64,000 nt of DNA, taken from positions 5,620,309-5,684,308 of the forward strand of contig JALMQS010000136.1 in the NCBI GenBank assembly GCA_024734495.1, in the 5' to 3' direction. Source of the stretch: Forficula auricularia (Eukaryota; Arthropoda; Insecta; Dermaptera; Forficulidae). The notes under the pieces are model-generated. The model was not told the DNA's origin. It was given only the letters and a program-made list of their open reading frames with translations, and did not search any database. Positions within the stretch are counted from its first letter, which is position 1. The number at the start of each line of letters is the position of its first letter. Position numbers and translations under genes: made by a program. This document shows positions 19,430 through 32,725 of this stretch, piece after piece.

Positions 19430-20755
19430 AAACTACTACAGATTGAAGTTTTTTATTTTTACTTTATCCAATGCAAAGCATGGGTAAAGTATTGTAATCG
19501 CTCTCGGGGCAAGCGTGGCTTCAAAGGGTCCTCAGGTAAAAACTACGGAACCCATGGACTCAATTAAAGTCACAAATTGCAGTATTCAATTAGGTTGAAT
19601 TTTAGCACGTGACGGTTTTGCCAAAAATTACAAGGGGTCTCGTCGAGAGCCCAAAAAGTGCGATTTTTTCATTTAGTGCGTGCGGATGGATGGATGGATG
19701 TATGTTATCGTTTTTTTGGCCCACGATTTTTTCCACACCGTTGCACCGATTGAAATGAAATTAAAAACCTAGCATTCTTTTAACAAAATGAAGCGCTGAT
19801 TAGTTTTTGGTACATATCGGTCCACAAACATTAGTACTTTATTTCAGTACTTTTTTAGTTTTTTCTAAATATCTTGAAAATGACTTAACCAATTTTGATG
19901 AAATTTAATATCCTAATTAAGTACCTTGGGGACCACAAAAAGGTTAAATAAAGTTTTTAGTAAAATTATATTTTAAAGTACTTTACTCTAGAACATATTA
20001 ATATTTCAAAATGAATTTGGATAAAGTTTAGAGCGATCCGCTGTAGTTTATTTTTAATTGGTTTTTATTTAAAAGCCCACGAATACTCTATGACAACACA
20101 ATATTATTATATATCTATTAAAATTGGAAATTTTAATTTTTTTTTTAATTTACATTATACAGAGTGGAGCACAAAGATCTACCACTTTTAGACGCGTAAA
20201 TAAAAAACACAAAAGCAAAAACTAACTACCTAAAATGAGGGGGGGGGTCAAAAAATGAAAATTTACCCTTTTGGTGCAAACGCAACCAAATTTTGTGATG
20301 ATATTCTGTGGACTTCCAGAAGTCTAGAAATGCAAAAATGGAAGCCCGGTGTGGGTGTGGGTGTGAAATGGGTAGAAAGAGTGCGTAGTGGAGTGCAGGG
20401 TGGGTGTAGGGGACCGGGGGTTGGGGAGGAATGGAGGGGGAAGGGTGTTAATTGAACTTTCACTCAAAATGCAAAAATTGTAACGTTATTCAATTTATTG
20501 TAATATAAACAAAGGCAAAATAAAATGATTATTCTCATGTAAATAATCAAAGCATTTTTAATCAACATAGACTATACCTAAATATATTTAGATTTTTTTA
20601 ATTAAACTAATTATTAACAGTTAGTTGAATAAAAACCAATCACGTAATTGAATCAAAACAAAACAAGTGGTTGATGATTAAATAAACAATAATAAAAAAC
20701 AAAAAATTACTGATGGATGCACGGTTTTTAAAGTACTTTTTCTTATCTTAATATA

Positions 20756-21557
20756 TAGTTCTTGGAGGCACCGAGTGATGCTCGGTAACTTCTTCCTTCA
20801 GTTAAAAGCTTTATTTTAATATTATTTTTAATTTAAAATTTGATAAAAAGTCAGATTTTTATTTGAGAGCTGTTTTCAAATTAAAAAAAATACAAAAATA
20901 TATAATAGTCGCCCAATGTAGCCCCCCCCCCACCTCCACCCCACCCCCCGAAACCTCTCCTACCCCCAGATTCCCCACCACTGCCCCCACCTTCTGCACT
21001 GTTTTGATTCAACCATATGATTCATTTTTATTCATCCAATTAATAAATAAAACCTATCAAAATGTGTTGTTTTTTCAGAAAATTGAGACCTGCTTATGCG
21101 AAATATATTTTTAAATAAATTCTTGATTATTTTTTATTCTATTAAATAAATAAAGTTCTTTATAAAAACATTTATAAAACGTTTATTAATATTTATAACG
21201 TTTAGGGAGAACAAAATATGTTAAAATCCACAATCACAATAGTTCTTCAAGGCCTTTTAGAACAATGAAACAAACAATAAACCATTGTCTCGGGTATAAA
21301 AGGAAAAGGGAAACCTTTTTTAAAACTCTAAGAATGGGATTTGTCTACCTGAGAATAATCAATTTGATTACGAAAAATCCATCAAAAATAATTTTGTCGA
21401 AGATGAGACCGTGACAGATCGAATTGTCACCCCAAAACCCCTAACCCGTGAATTTCATCAAAATAGGTAGAGTCGTTTTCAAAATATAACCAAGATACAA
21501 ATATATATACAAACAAATAAATAAATATACAATTTTTGCTCATTTAATAAGAGTAGA
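20756..21557 (-). mobile_element. Helitron-like element, copy 2 (inverted)
   Basis: Same ends on the - strand: TCTACTCTTATTAAATGAGC at 21557 and the hairpin ACCGAGC-ATC-ACTCGGT near 20780. The C-rich tract near 20920-21000 corresponds to the G-rich tract of the other copies. Non-coding. Confidence 0.65.
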
Positions 21558-22515
21558 TAAAAAGAGAAAGTGATGTTTCATTGATCTATCAACGCACAGC
21601 ATAAACTGCTTGACCTAGAAAGATGAAATTTGGAGTGTCTATTCTTTCAACGATTTATGGGTGTGCTAAGAAGGAATTTTTTGAAATTCGAGCCCTAAAG
21701 GGGGGAAAAGGGTCCCGAAATGTGATTTTAGAGTTTTTCAAGATTTCTTAAACCAGAAAAGATATCGATATGGGTTTATTTTATTTTATTTTGCTCTTTT
21801 TGTCCCCGAAAGGAAGATATATAGTCATTTTGGGGTAAATTTTTGAAATATTTAAAGTGCTCTATCTCCTCGAGTTTTTAAGTTTTAGAATTCAAATTTG
21901 GTACATTAATTGGTTATTAATGCTAAATCTCGGAAAGTTTTTTATTTTTTTATTTTTTTTAATTGACCCCTGGACTGAAAAATGGGAGATTTTTGATTTT
22001 GTGGTCTAAAACACAAAAGGCTTGTATCTTTCTTGCCCTTAGACCAAACTCAACCAAATTTTGTATAGATAATCTGTGGGCCACTAGAAGTACAAAAAAT
22101 AACCAGCCAAAAGGGGCGGGAGAGGGGGGGGGGGGAAAAAATGAAAATTCTTGCCATTGGAGCTAATTCAACCAAATTTTGTATACATAGTCTGTGGGTC
22201 ATTAGAAGGCTAAAAATGCAAAAACTAGCCACCCGAAATGGGGGGAGGGTCAAAAAATAAAAATTCTAGCCCTTGGAGCAAATTCAACCAAATTTTGTAT
22301 ACATATCTGTGGGTCTCTAGCGAGTTAGAAATTAAAAAACTGGGTGCGGGGGTGTGGAATGCAGAGCTGGGTGCAAGGGGCACGGGGTGGGGATGGAAGA
22401 GTGCATAATGGTTGCAGGATGGGTGCAGAGGTGGAATGGGGTTGGGGTGCGGGTCCAGGGGCCATAGCCCCCTGGGTAGTGGAGACGCCCGCCGAAGGCG
22501 TGGATTCTCAGCTAG
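21558..22515 (+). mobile_element. Helitron with CTAG end
   Basis: The 3' end is CGCC-CGCCGAA-GGCG hairpin, then TGGATTCTCAG and CTAG before T. The 5' edge is placed next to copy 2 of the other family, because GATCTATCAACGCACAGC and later blocks run continuously from there. It contains repeated CAACCAAATTTTGTATA blocks, also found inverted at 57840-58540. Non-coding. Confidence 0.6.
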
Positions 22516-22519
22516 TAAT

Positions 22520-24390
22520 TTGAAAAATTAATGATCTATTAAAAAAATAATTTCAATTTTAGGTTGTATTTGATGAGAGAAATAAACTTTTTTTTTATTT
22601 AAATTTATTTATTTTTAACCGAAAAATTACATTATTTACAGATTTTTTGACATAGGGTATTATCTTCATATATTTTCAAATTTGAAGAAATGCGCTATTT
22701 TATTTGTTTTTATTATTTTTACATTTTAAATTTATTTTTTTTATTTTTGGGTATGCGATAGTATTTTTTTTTATTTTTTTTATAATTTTTTTTTTTAATA
22801 AATTTGATTGTATTTATTTTTATTATTTATTATAAAAAAAATCGAATGAAAATATTATCTATTTTATTCTATAATATATATAATGTTTTTATATTTATTA
22901 TTAATTTTTTGTTAAGATTTATTTTTTTCAAAAATATTTTTTTTTTTTTTTTGAGTCTTTTGAGAGAGTTGATTTTTGAAATTTAATATTTATTTATTTA
23001 TTTAATTTTCTGAAATCTATTTAGTTATTATTTATAAATTGATCAATCGCTAAAGGGAAAGAGAATTTTAATTTTATTTATTTATTTTTTATTTTCATTT
23101 TTTTTTATTTTCTCTTTTAATAAGAGAAAAAAAGATTTGCGTTAAATAAAACAAAAACATCCTAAATAGCAAATCATATTTAAATAACAGAGAGCGAATA
23201 AGGTAGATAGAATCTAGAATACTTTTCAAACTAAAAAAACTAATAAGAATTCTAAATAATCATCAATTCTTGCGAAAAATTTAATTTTTTACATATATTT
23301 AAATCATTCATGGATCTAGCATCTATGATCCCTATGGATGTCTCAATTTCACTCTCTATTATCATCAATCACGCCATATTTATATATATCTAAATATATA
23401 AATATTTTAACAATAATAATAATAATGGTTACCCTAGTAACAAAAATAATTTATTTATTTATACTAATTATATACGCAATAATTAATTTTTGATTAATAA
23501 TAAAAATTAAAACCAATTATTACGATTTATTTATAGATTAATTAATGTTTTTGATATAAATTAAAATTTATTGGAATTTACACAATAGCAACATGAATTT
23601 TAAATTGCAATAAAGTTATTTGTAACTGTTAAACTTACAGTAGCAGCAATATTTTAGAATTAATTCTCATCTAAATAGATAAGAAATTAAATGATAAAGA
23701 GACTTCAATGCTTTATAAAAACAAGTTAACTATCCTTTTTTATATTTATAAGGTTGGATTTCGAGAATTTAATTTTACCCCACTTTTGATCAATGGTTCA
23801 AATTATATACTAACTATATAGGCTCTATATAGTTAGATCTAAAGAGTTTATATAGTTACTATATAAATTCGAACTACTAGGGTAATTTTAAGGAATTTTT
23901 TTCGTTAGATTTATGTCATCATGAATTTAGATAAGGAAAAATTCAATAAGACTTATGACGTCACAGATCTAAGTGTTCGAAACGTTCCTAAATGACAAAA
24001 TTAAAAAATATAAACGTTTTATTCAAAAAAAAGATAAATTAAGAACCATTCCTTAAATTCCTTAAAAATAAAAATATCATTTTTATTTCAAATTTTAAAC
24101 GATTCCACTATCGTTGTTTTGTTGGTGTGTGTATTACGCGTAATAATTAATTTTTTATAAGCCATTCATAGAAAAATTAAGCGTAAATATTTTCAATTAT
24201 TAGTAGATATTAAAATTTTATTTAAAAAATAATATATTAGGATATTAGTATGTATAAATTTATAACTATCCCTTATATTATTTTTTAAAGAATATTTTAT
24301 ACAACTCAAAAAATTAATAGACAACTTATATTGTATTATATTAATTCATTAAAAATAATTAAACGTTTTCGCGTAAATATTTTCAATTAT
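22520..24390. other. AT-rich DNA, poly(T)/poly(A) runs
   Basis: Very low GC with long T runs. A palindromic AT repeat (ATATTAGTATGTATAAATTT) near 24200-24310 recurs at 24600-24710, 28680-28810 and many hippo-intron sites. No coding signal. Confidence 0.5.
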
Positions 24391-24410
24391 TAATACATAG
24401 TATTTTTATA

Positions 24411-24597
24411 TTTTTTTTTTTTTTTGGCTTTTCGACCCTTCTAGCCATAAGCCTAATTACGATACTAGATATATTTTTTAAGAATTTGTCTCTACCCTCG
24501 GAGGTCAGATTTTGGCTGGCTGCCTCGAGTCGGATTCGAACTCCAAATCTCTGGTTAGCTCGCTGTCACGCTACCGATTTGCCTATCGACTCCATAG
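24411..24597 (-). mobile_element. tRNA-derived SINE, second copy
   Basis: Same family in reverse: poly(T) start, AGCCATAAGCC, GAGGTCAGATTTTGGC, and B box as GGATTCGAAC. Flanked by TAGTATTTTTATA and TAGTATTTTGATA; the unoccupied target occurs at about 28720. Confidence 0.85.
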
Positions 24598-25739
24598 TAG
24601 TATTTTGATATTAAAATTTTATTTAAAAAATAATATATTCGGGATATTAGTATGTATAAATTTATAAGTATCCCTAATATATTATTTTTTGAAGAATATT
24701 CACTAAAAATAATTAAACTTACGTTTTCTTTTACAAAACTACTTATCTAGCTATTTGAGGCATAAAAAAGCTAATAATTTGGCAACTTGAGTAAAACTAC
24801 AGTAATTACTACACGTTTTGCAATCGTGTAGCAATAACTTTTGTTAAATAATGATTTATCGATTTAGAATTCGTGTAGCTATTGGGATTCCCCATATAAT
24901 ATACTTTGCAAAAGGGTTTTCTTCGATATAGTCACCTCTACATGCATATAATATGTACAATAATTTGAAACTGAGTAGTTTTTACTGAATTATTATGTCT
25001 AGTTGACTATATCTGAGGGGTTTGACTGAAATGCGCGCAAACTTTTGCAAAGGATAAAATATATTTTTTAGGATGTTTTTGTTTTTATTAGTATTTCATT
25101 ACAATGCATATTTATATAAATATATTCTCGAGATTTCTAAAAAAACAGTCTTAAACACTATATACATAAAAAATAAAAATAAAAAGTCAAAAATTGTTGA
25201 CTTTTAATTTTCTTCTCCTGCGAAAAACAAGAACAAAAATTAATTAGTCCTCAAAAATCCAAATTGTTTTTTTGTTTTTTTTTGTTTTTTAAGTCTTGTC
25301 TTTCCTTTCTAGAGAAAAAATTTTAAGTTTAAAATTTAACAATTTTTTGTTTTTTGGAAAAAATATAAACTTCCATTTTGGATGTTTGAAACATTTTTTT
25401 TTTCTATTTATAATAATCTTATTTAATAGTATTTTTTTTTTGTTTAATTTTATTAAGAGAATTTTAGCCAATCACACTTTTTAAAAAAAGTACAAAGAGG
25501 CTTCTAAATCGGCGACAAAGTTTTTTTTTTTTTATTGCTCATAATATACATTTTTATTTTAGAATTAACAAATTCTAATATTATTAAAAAAAAAGACGAG
25601 AAATTTCGAGGGGACGTTATGATAAAATATTATTCAAAGAAGAAGAGAAAGAAAATGTAATTAAATATACATTAAGTATATCTAGATATACTACGAATAG
25701 AACAAAAATAATTTATTGATATCTTATATTTTCAGCTTT

Positions 25740-26850
25740 TTATCAGGATATTAAAATGTTTTAAAATATTATTGCGTAATAATATTTATTATTATTTGTA
25801 AACAAATAATTTATTTAATTTAATATCATTGCGTAATAATAGTATTTATTATTATTGCTAAACAATTAATTAAAACACAATAATTAATATTAGAAAAAAA
25901 ATAAATGTTATTTTCAATTAATTAAAATTTAATTTGTTAATTAGTGGGCAGTAAAAATTGCAATTTTGCCCTTTTTTTAATGTTAATATATTTTGTAAAT
26001 TTTATTTTAATTATAGAAAGCTATGGCAGCCATATTTAAAAAGTAATTCAATTTTTTAAGAGTAACTTTTCGGTTACTATTTGTACAACCGTTTTCATGT
26101 ATGTATATAGATTGTTTATTTCAATATTTGTAATTGAAAACAAACAATTAATTTTTGAATTTAATTTAATATTATTGCGTAATAATAGTATTTATTATTA
26201 TTGCTAAACAATCAATTAAAACACAATAATTAAATTCAAAAAAAAAAATGTTATTTTCACTTTTTTAAATTGTAATTTGTTAATAAGTGGGCAGTATAAA
26301 TTGCAATTTTGCTCTTTTTTTTGAATTTTAACATATTTTGTTAATTTGAATGTATAAAAAAAAACATGATATTAATTATAGAAAGTTATTAGGCAGCCAT
26401 ATTTAAAAAGTAATTCAACTTTTTAAGAGTAACTTTTCGGTTATTATTTGTACAACCGTTTTCATGTATATAGATTGCTTATTTCAATATTTGTAATTAA
26501 AAACAAACAATTTATTTTTGAATTTAATTTAATATCATTGCGTAATAATAGTATTTATTATTAGATCTAAACAATTAATTAAAATTTGTATTAATTGAAT
26601 TCAGAAAAAAAATAACAAGTGTTATTTTCAATTTATTAAAATTTATTTTGTGAATAAGTTGGCAGTATAAATTGCAATTTTGCTCTTTATTTCTGGAATA
26701 TTTTATTTCTTGTAGCTAAATTGGAAAGTTTAAAAAGTAATGATTTTAGTTGTAGAATGTTAACCTATTTTTAGTTAGTATGACATTTCGGTTCTTATTT
26801 CTACAACCGTTTTCATGTATGGATTGCTTTTTTTTTAATATACGTAATTG
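25740..26850. repeat. Tandem repeat, three copies of about 350 bp
   Basis: TCATTGCGTAATAATAG-type blocks at about 25825, 26167 and 26532, each followed in the same order by GTGGGCAGTA..TTGCAATTTTG, AAAAAGTAATTC and CAACCGTTTTCATGTAT. Copies diverge by small indels. Non-coding satellite-like array. Confidence 0.75.
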
Positions 26851-26994
26851 ATTCTCGTTACAATCGATGTATTTATTATTAAGGAAGGAATATGCTTGTG
26901 GGGAAATTAAAATTTATTATTTCTGGCCAAACTAGAGAGCTGAAATTTTATATACCTAGAAAGATAGACATTGAAAAAATGTTATTCATTTTTT

Positions 26995-27610
26995 TAATGT
27001 ATATAAATAAATAGAAATCTTTTATAAAAACAAACAAACAATCTGTTAACGTTTATTTTAAATCCAAACGTTTCGGTAGAAATACTCCCTTTATCAATCG
27101 TAATTTAAATAAGTTTGAAATAATAATTAATTTAAAAAAGGAATAATTATATTATATTATATTCTAGACAAATTAACTTTTAAACGTTAGTTTTAATTTT
27201 TTCTTAAAGCAATTTGAGCCGCGAAAGTTAAATAATGTAATCAATAATTTCTTATGTTAATTCGCCATATTTAGAAAATTATTTTATTTTTTTTTTGAAA
27301 AGGAAAAATAAATTGAGCATCCTACGGGATTCGAACCCGTGTCTCTCTCCTTTAGTTCTGCCTAGTTGGCAAGGCACTCTTCGCCTAAAGGAGAGAGACA
27401 TGGGTTCGAATCCCATGGATGCTCAATTTATTTTTATTTTTCAAAAAATAATAAAATAATTTTCTAAATATGTAAGTATATATATAAAGCAAGTATATTT
27501 TCAAACTTCTTAAAATTCCACTGATAAAGGGATTATTTCAACCGAAACGTTTGGATTTTAGATTGTTTTGTTTTTGTATTTATTTACTTATAGACAATGT
27601 GGCCATACTT
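26995..27610 (+). mobile_element. Fold-back with hammerhead-like motifs and tRNA-like core
   Basis: Outer arms share AACAATCTG..AAATCCAAACGTTTCGG with its reverse complement near 27530-27570. The sense motif is at 27521-27551 (CTGATAA, so G8 is mutated) and its inverse at 27068-27098. The innermost arms form a tRNA-like palindrome (27316-27424). The target duplication is not clear. Confidence 0.6.
27316..27424. repeat. Palindrome made of two tRNA T-arms
   Basis: Starts GAGCATCC and ends GGATGCTC. Each arm has an inverted GGGTTCGAATCCC-type T-arm and CTCTCTCCTTTAG. The centre holds GCCTAGTTGGCAAGGC, a D-arm-like hairpin. An intact acceptor stem joined to D and anticodon arms cannot be formed, so this is a tRNA-derived fold-back, not a working tRNA gene. 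Confidence 0.65.
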
Positions 27611-27681
27611 ATAAGAAAAATTATTAAAATATTTATTGTTAGTAAGGCATAGATAGTATTCCTAATTAATTGACCAAGATA

Positions 27682-27722
27682 AAAACAACCCGGGGCGAAG
27701 CGCCGGGTTTTTCCAACTGGCT
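27682..27722 (+). mobile_element. Helitron 3' terminus (CTAA)
   Basis: Strong hairpin AACCCGG-GGCGAAGCG-CCGGGTT, then TTTCCAACTGGCTAA before T. This fits a hairpin plus CTRR end. The start is not visible. Confidence 0.55.
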
Positions 27723-28146
27723 AATCAATATTTGAAAACGGTTCTAGATAAAGAAATGAAAACGAAAATCAGACTTTTTTATTAATAATAATTTAACTAA
27801 TCATTGAAAACATTTAATATTATGATATACCAGTCTAATAATTTGATTTCTGCTTCATTACTAATGACGCGCTTAAATAAAGTCCAACAATATAATTATT
27901 TGTTTAAATATAGTTATATATAAACATTACATTAGATCTATGAGGCAGTGATTATTATAAAATTATTTATTATTTAATACTTTCATTGTTTAAAAAATAA
28001 ATAAACAAAAAGTAATTAAATTTCTTATTATATATAGGTATTACCAAAATAATAATAATAAAAAAAAAGAATAATTATTATTCTTTCTGCTTTGAGTTAA
28101 AAAAAAGCTCTATTGAATTTTGAGTTTTATTTTCATTGTTTTGAGT

Positions 28147-29050
28147 ATATATAAATAAATACAAATCGTTTATAGAAAAAAAAAAACAATCTGAAATCCA
28201 ATGTTTCGAGTGAATTTTTCGCCTTTATCAATGCAATTTTAAGAAATTTGAAAAAATAGTTAATTTATGAAAGGAATATAAAGCAACAATAAATAAATAA
28301 ATATTTCGAAAATTGACAATAAGATATTGTAGATTGTTTTGGATATGAAATTAATTTGAATAAAAACAAAAAATTAAAATTTTTTTGATAGATATTAGAA
28401 AAACAAAATTTATATATAACCTTTTGTTAGAAATTATCAAAATTTAATTAACAACAAGTCAGATATATAGGACTGAGTGTTTTTCTAATATTTATCAACA
28501 ATTTTTACAAAAAAAAAAATACATTTGTAAATCTTTATATTTTTTATTTTAATTCAAGGTAAATTCATTTCCAATCTGTATTATTGTCTATTTTCAAAAT
28601 ATTTATTTGTTTATAGTTAACGATGCTTTTTAAGATTTGTTGATGAGTATTACGTATTAATTATTATTAATGTTTTATAAGCCATTCATAGAAAAATTAA
28701 GCGTAAATATTTTCTATTATTGATAGTATTTTGATATTAAAATTTTATTTAAAAATAATATATTCGGGATATTAGTATGTATAAATATATAAGTATCCCT
28801 AATATATTATTTTTTAAAGAATATTTTATACAACTCATATTGTATATATTAATTCACTAAAAATAATTAAATTTACGTTTTCTTTTACAAAACTACTTTT
28901 CTAGCTATTTGAGGTATAAATAAAGCTAAATATTTATTTGTTTATAGTTAAAAGATGATTTTTAAGATTCCATTGATCAATTTCTCCCGAAACGTTATGA
29001 ACGTTTCAGATTGTTTTTTTTAACAGATTTGTATTTATTTGAATATCTCG
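28147..29050 (+). mobile_element. Fold-back pair with decayed hammerhead-like motifs
   Basis: AATCTGAAATCCAATGTTTCG near 28185 and CCGAAACGTTATGAACGTTT near 28998 are inverted relatives of the 26995-27610 arms. TTGATAAAGGCG..GAAAC is degenerate. The edges are uncertain. Confidence 0.4.
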
Positions 29051-29385
29051 ATATGTTAGAAATAATTTACAGTTCCCCTCAAATTCTAAATACAATTAAA
29101 TTTTTTTTTAATGTTTTTTTTAGGCCATTTTTTTTATTCTATCCGTTTGTTTAGTCAATTGAATTTGACTAGAACATAAATAACAAGACTAAATTATTTA
29201 CTATATTATTAATAAAAATAAAATGTATATTTTTTAATAATAGTATCTATGTATGTTTGTGTGTGTATGTGACAAATGTGTGTCTGTGATTATTTATTTA
29301 TTTATTTTTTCTCTCTTCCTCACGTTTATTTATCTATTTGTTTGTCTGATTTATAATAATTCTAAAAAAAGGATATTTCAGATTC

Positions 29386-29482
29386 ATCTCTCTCTCTCTC
29401 TCTCTCATTCATTCTCATTTTCATCCCCTCGCTAAGTTTCTACAACAACAACATCAACAACATCAACAACAACAACAACACA
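29386..29482. repeat. Microsatellites (CT)n and (CAA)n
   Basis: A run of CT dinucleotides at 29386-29406, then CAACAACAACATCAACAAC-type repeats at 29441-29480. No gene seen around them. Confidence 0.85.
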
Positions 29483-29729
29483 CCTCTCTTGGAGAACTTA
29501 TCACAGGCACTCTGGCTGTTTGTTTTTCTTCTTAAAAAATAATTAGACTTTCAATTATTTAGGTAGGTTTTTTCTTTTTTTTTCAAGTAGAGCCACTAGT
29601 AGAGATTTTAAATCATACACAAGAAATGAAATTTTAAATAAAAACAAAAATTTATGGTACATTTTGATTCACTAACTCATTTAAATGATGACATAATTTG
29701 TGAGATACAGAGCGACTCTAAAACTCTTA

Positions 29730-30017
29730 GGGCCAGTTGTATGTCGGTTGGTAAAGTCCTTGTAAAGTTGACAAAGGGCAAAACCTAGAATTCACCTTGT
29801 GCCCGGCGGGATGGTCAGATGAAAGTGCGTGTGATCTGATTGGCCATCCCGGCGGGCACAAGGTGAATTCTAAGGTTTTACCCTTTGTCAACTTTTACAA
29901 AGACTTTACCACGCACTTTCATCTGATTGGCCATCCCGGCGAGCACAAGGTGAATTCTAAGGTTTTACCCTTTGTCAACTTTTACAAAGACTTTACCAAC
30001 CGACATACAACTGGCCC
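29730..30017. mobile_element. MITE with GGGCCAGTTGTATG ends, TTA flanks
   Basis: Perfect ends GGGCCAGTTGTATGTCGG and inverse, flanked by TTA on both sides, which suggests a PIF/Harbinger-type MITE. The right half is duplicated in tandem (29836-29912 and 29921-29998). Relatives: 36753-36960 and a partial copy at about 30407-30510. Confidence 0.7.
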
Positions 30018-30770
30018 TTAAAGAGATCAAAACTCAGCTAATCTATCGCTTCAAATTGATTAGAAATCATAGAAAAAACCAAAACCAGAAGATATGGCGA
30101 GCTGAACAATCAAAAGATTTAATAATTATATAAATATTCTATAATAACAATGTCAATAATTCTTATTTATTTATTTTCATTATAATTAAAAAACAATTAG
30201 AAATTTGATTTGTTTTATTTAATAATTAATTATCTATTCTAATTAATCATATTAGAATAGTGTTGAAAATAAAATTAAAAACAGATGATGAAACTATACT
30301 CTCTAGCTATTAAATTATATACATACACTGTCTGTCAAAAAAAAGGCAATACTTTAAATTTGTATATTATCCAGATCAAGTTCTTTATCTTTTATAGATC
30401 GTTTAAGACTAAAGGCCAGTTGTAAGTGGGTTGGTAAAGTCCTTGTAAAAGTTGACAATGGGTAAAACCTCAGATGACACTAACTTTCATCTGATTGGCC
30501 AAGGTGGAGCAATCTCCTAGCACTTCATCAAGTTCCATGAAAATTTTAGAAAGGTATACGTGGGATATGGCACAAAAAATGTTGGGAAACACTGATATAC
30601 CTATATCCCCGAGAACGCTATGTCTAAAAAAAACATGTTAGTCATGTTTGTAGTTCAAGACAATGCTGATCTGGTGTATTTCTTGGACCATAAGAAAATA
30701 CTCGACCATAAATTTTAAATATCAAAGAAAATGTCTAAATTGTAGCCTGACAATCCGAATTCATTATGAC

Positions 30771-31161
30771 GGTACCGCGACATTTCAGCCCCCGACAAAA
30801 TATCCCAAGGACAAAATATCTTCTGACAAAATATTGGCTGGTTAGGTTTTCAATGTGTTTGATTAGAAAAAAAAATGGGAGCCCGAAACACTCCACGCCC
30901 GACGATTGGCTGTTCGGTTTTCAATGTGTGTTTGATTAGGAAAAAATGGGAGCCCCAAACACACCCCACCCGACGATTGGCTGGTTCGGTTTTCAATGTG
31001 TTTGATTAGAAAAAAAAAATGGGAGCCCGAAACACACCCCGCCCGGACTAAACTTCCCAACCGGAGTCGATTTGCATTACTCATAAGATTCACGAGGGGA
31101 AGGGTTATTTTGTCGGGGATGTTTTATCGGGACTATTTTGTCGGAGGCTGAAATGTCGCGG
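30771..31161. mobile_element. DNA element with internal tandem repeats and 13-bp duplication
   Basis: Ends CCGCGACATTTCAGCCCCCG and inverse CTGAAATGTCGCGG, with repeated GACAAAATAT near the ends. Flanked by AATTCATTATGAC and AATCCATTATGAC (12/13). The centre has three copies of a ~74-bp unit (TTGGCTGGTTCGGTTTTCAA..GGGAGCCCGAAACAC). The - strand ORF is only the translated repeat. Confidence 0.65.
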
Positions 31162-32029
31162 AATCCATTATGACAATACGGTAAACCAAGATGGCTTCAT
31201 TTTGAGAAAGTTTTTTTATTTAATCCCCTGTAATACAAGACTAGTCTCAAAATTTTCTGATTTTCAGTACAATATGATAAAGGAACTCAAGAGTAGTTTA
31301 GAAAATGAGTTTTAGGTATATGTCTCCAGAAATAGGAACTCTTTCTAAACCAGGGGACTATTTCGAAGGTTATAATAACAAGTAATCTAGAGTTCTGAAT
31401 GTGTTTTTTTATAGGTGAATTTGTCAGAGGTAAATTGTTGCATTTCTTAGGTATATAATGAAAAAAGCATTACCAGGATTAATAAAATATTTAAAATAAT
31501 TTAAATTTTTTAAATTTATTCATTAAACAGTCTGTCATTGGTTTCAACTTCAGTAGAAAATAAAGTCTTTATTTTGGAGGAAATTGTCAATATAAACATT
31601 AATTTTCCATCTAGTTTCAATGATTTGTTTGAATTGTTTGTTTGGAATTGATTAAATAATTGTTAAGTTTAATGTATTTCGAAATAAATAAAAATAAAAT
31701 TTTGTTTGTTTTCATTTTTAAATTGTTATTTATTTATAAAGAAATTTGTTGACATTGTTACCTAATCATTTTTTTTAATTGGAGATAGAAAAAACAATAA
31801 AATAAATTTACAATTAATATTGACGTTTTGTTTTTAATAATTTTAATTAAAGAATGGTTGTTTTTGATTTAATAATAATTTTTTAAGATGATAAATTTAA
31901 ATAAATATTTTTTTTTTTTCATAAATAAGTCCAAGTATTTATTACAATTCAAAAATTAATTTTTGTGTAAGTATCAAATTTTTAAAAAGTAAATATAAAT
32001 ATACAATATAATAAGGTTCTTGACATTTC

Positions 32030-32076
32030 ACCAATGGTCGAGTGGGTAAAGTACATGTCTCGTAATCAAATAATAA
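32030..32076 (+). repeat. tRNA-like 5' half
   Basis: AATGGTCGAGTGGGTAAAGT resembles the D-arm/A box of Leu or Ser tRNAs, but the sequence ends before an anticodon arm is complete. Confidence 0.25.
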
Positions 32077-32725
32077 GGTTCTTTTGAATATAGAAATAGT
32101 ACATTAAAAAAATAATCATACAGTCGAAATGTTTAATCACAGATATCAAACGTTTTGATGATAATGTTCTACCTTTATCAATTAATATTTTGAATATAAA
32201 AATTGTAAATTTAATAAATAATAAATTATTAATTGATAGAGAGGTTTATGTTTATCCAAACGTTTGATATTGGAATACATTTTTTTTTTAGGTTAATTGC
32301 ATTATTTCTATAAATATATATATAATTTTTTTTTAAGTCTTTTTCTTTAGTGTGAGTGAATCAATATGTAAGTATTTAAAAAATATATATATATATTTTT
32401 TTCTTGTAATATATAATAATAATAAAATAAATATATATTATAAAAATAATCTAATAAAATAATTTTAGGGATTTTCGTTTTGTAAAAAATATTAATTACT
32501 AAATGAAATTATTAAAATATAAAAATGATGAATGTAATAAAAATTTAGAATAAACCGTTGGCCAATTTAATGATATTTTTGAATGATATGGATGAAAAAG
32601 AGAGCGTTTTTTCGACTAGAGAAAAGATGTTGTTTTGATTTATGATCTCAACTTGTAGCTCTACTTTTTTTTTTGTTTTGTTTTTTAATTAAAACTAAAC
32701 AAAGAAAAAACAACAGGAAATAAGG

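Noticed and set aside
20255..20463. ORFs rich in Gly/Val or Pro/Thr on both strands
   Set aside because: By-products of the G-rich sub-terminal tract of Helitron-like sequence; no conservation or splice signals.
27320..27424. Functional tRNA gene
   Set aside because: Only T-arms and a D-arm-like hairpin fit; acceptor stem cannot pair with a body containing a proper anticodon arm.
30863..31093. 76-residue ORF with repeated SGSHFFF
   Set aside because: Translation of three tandem DNA repeat units in a MITE.
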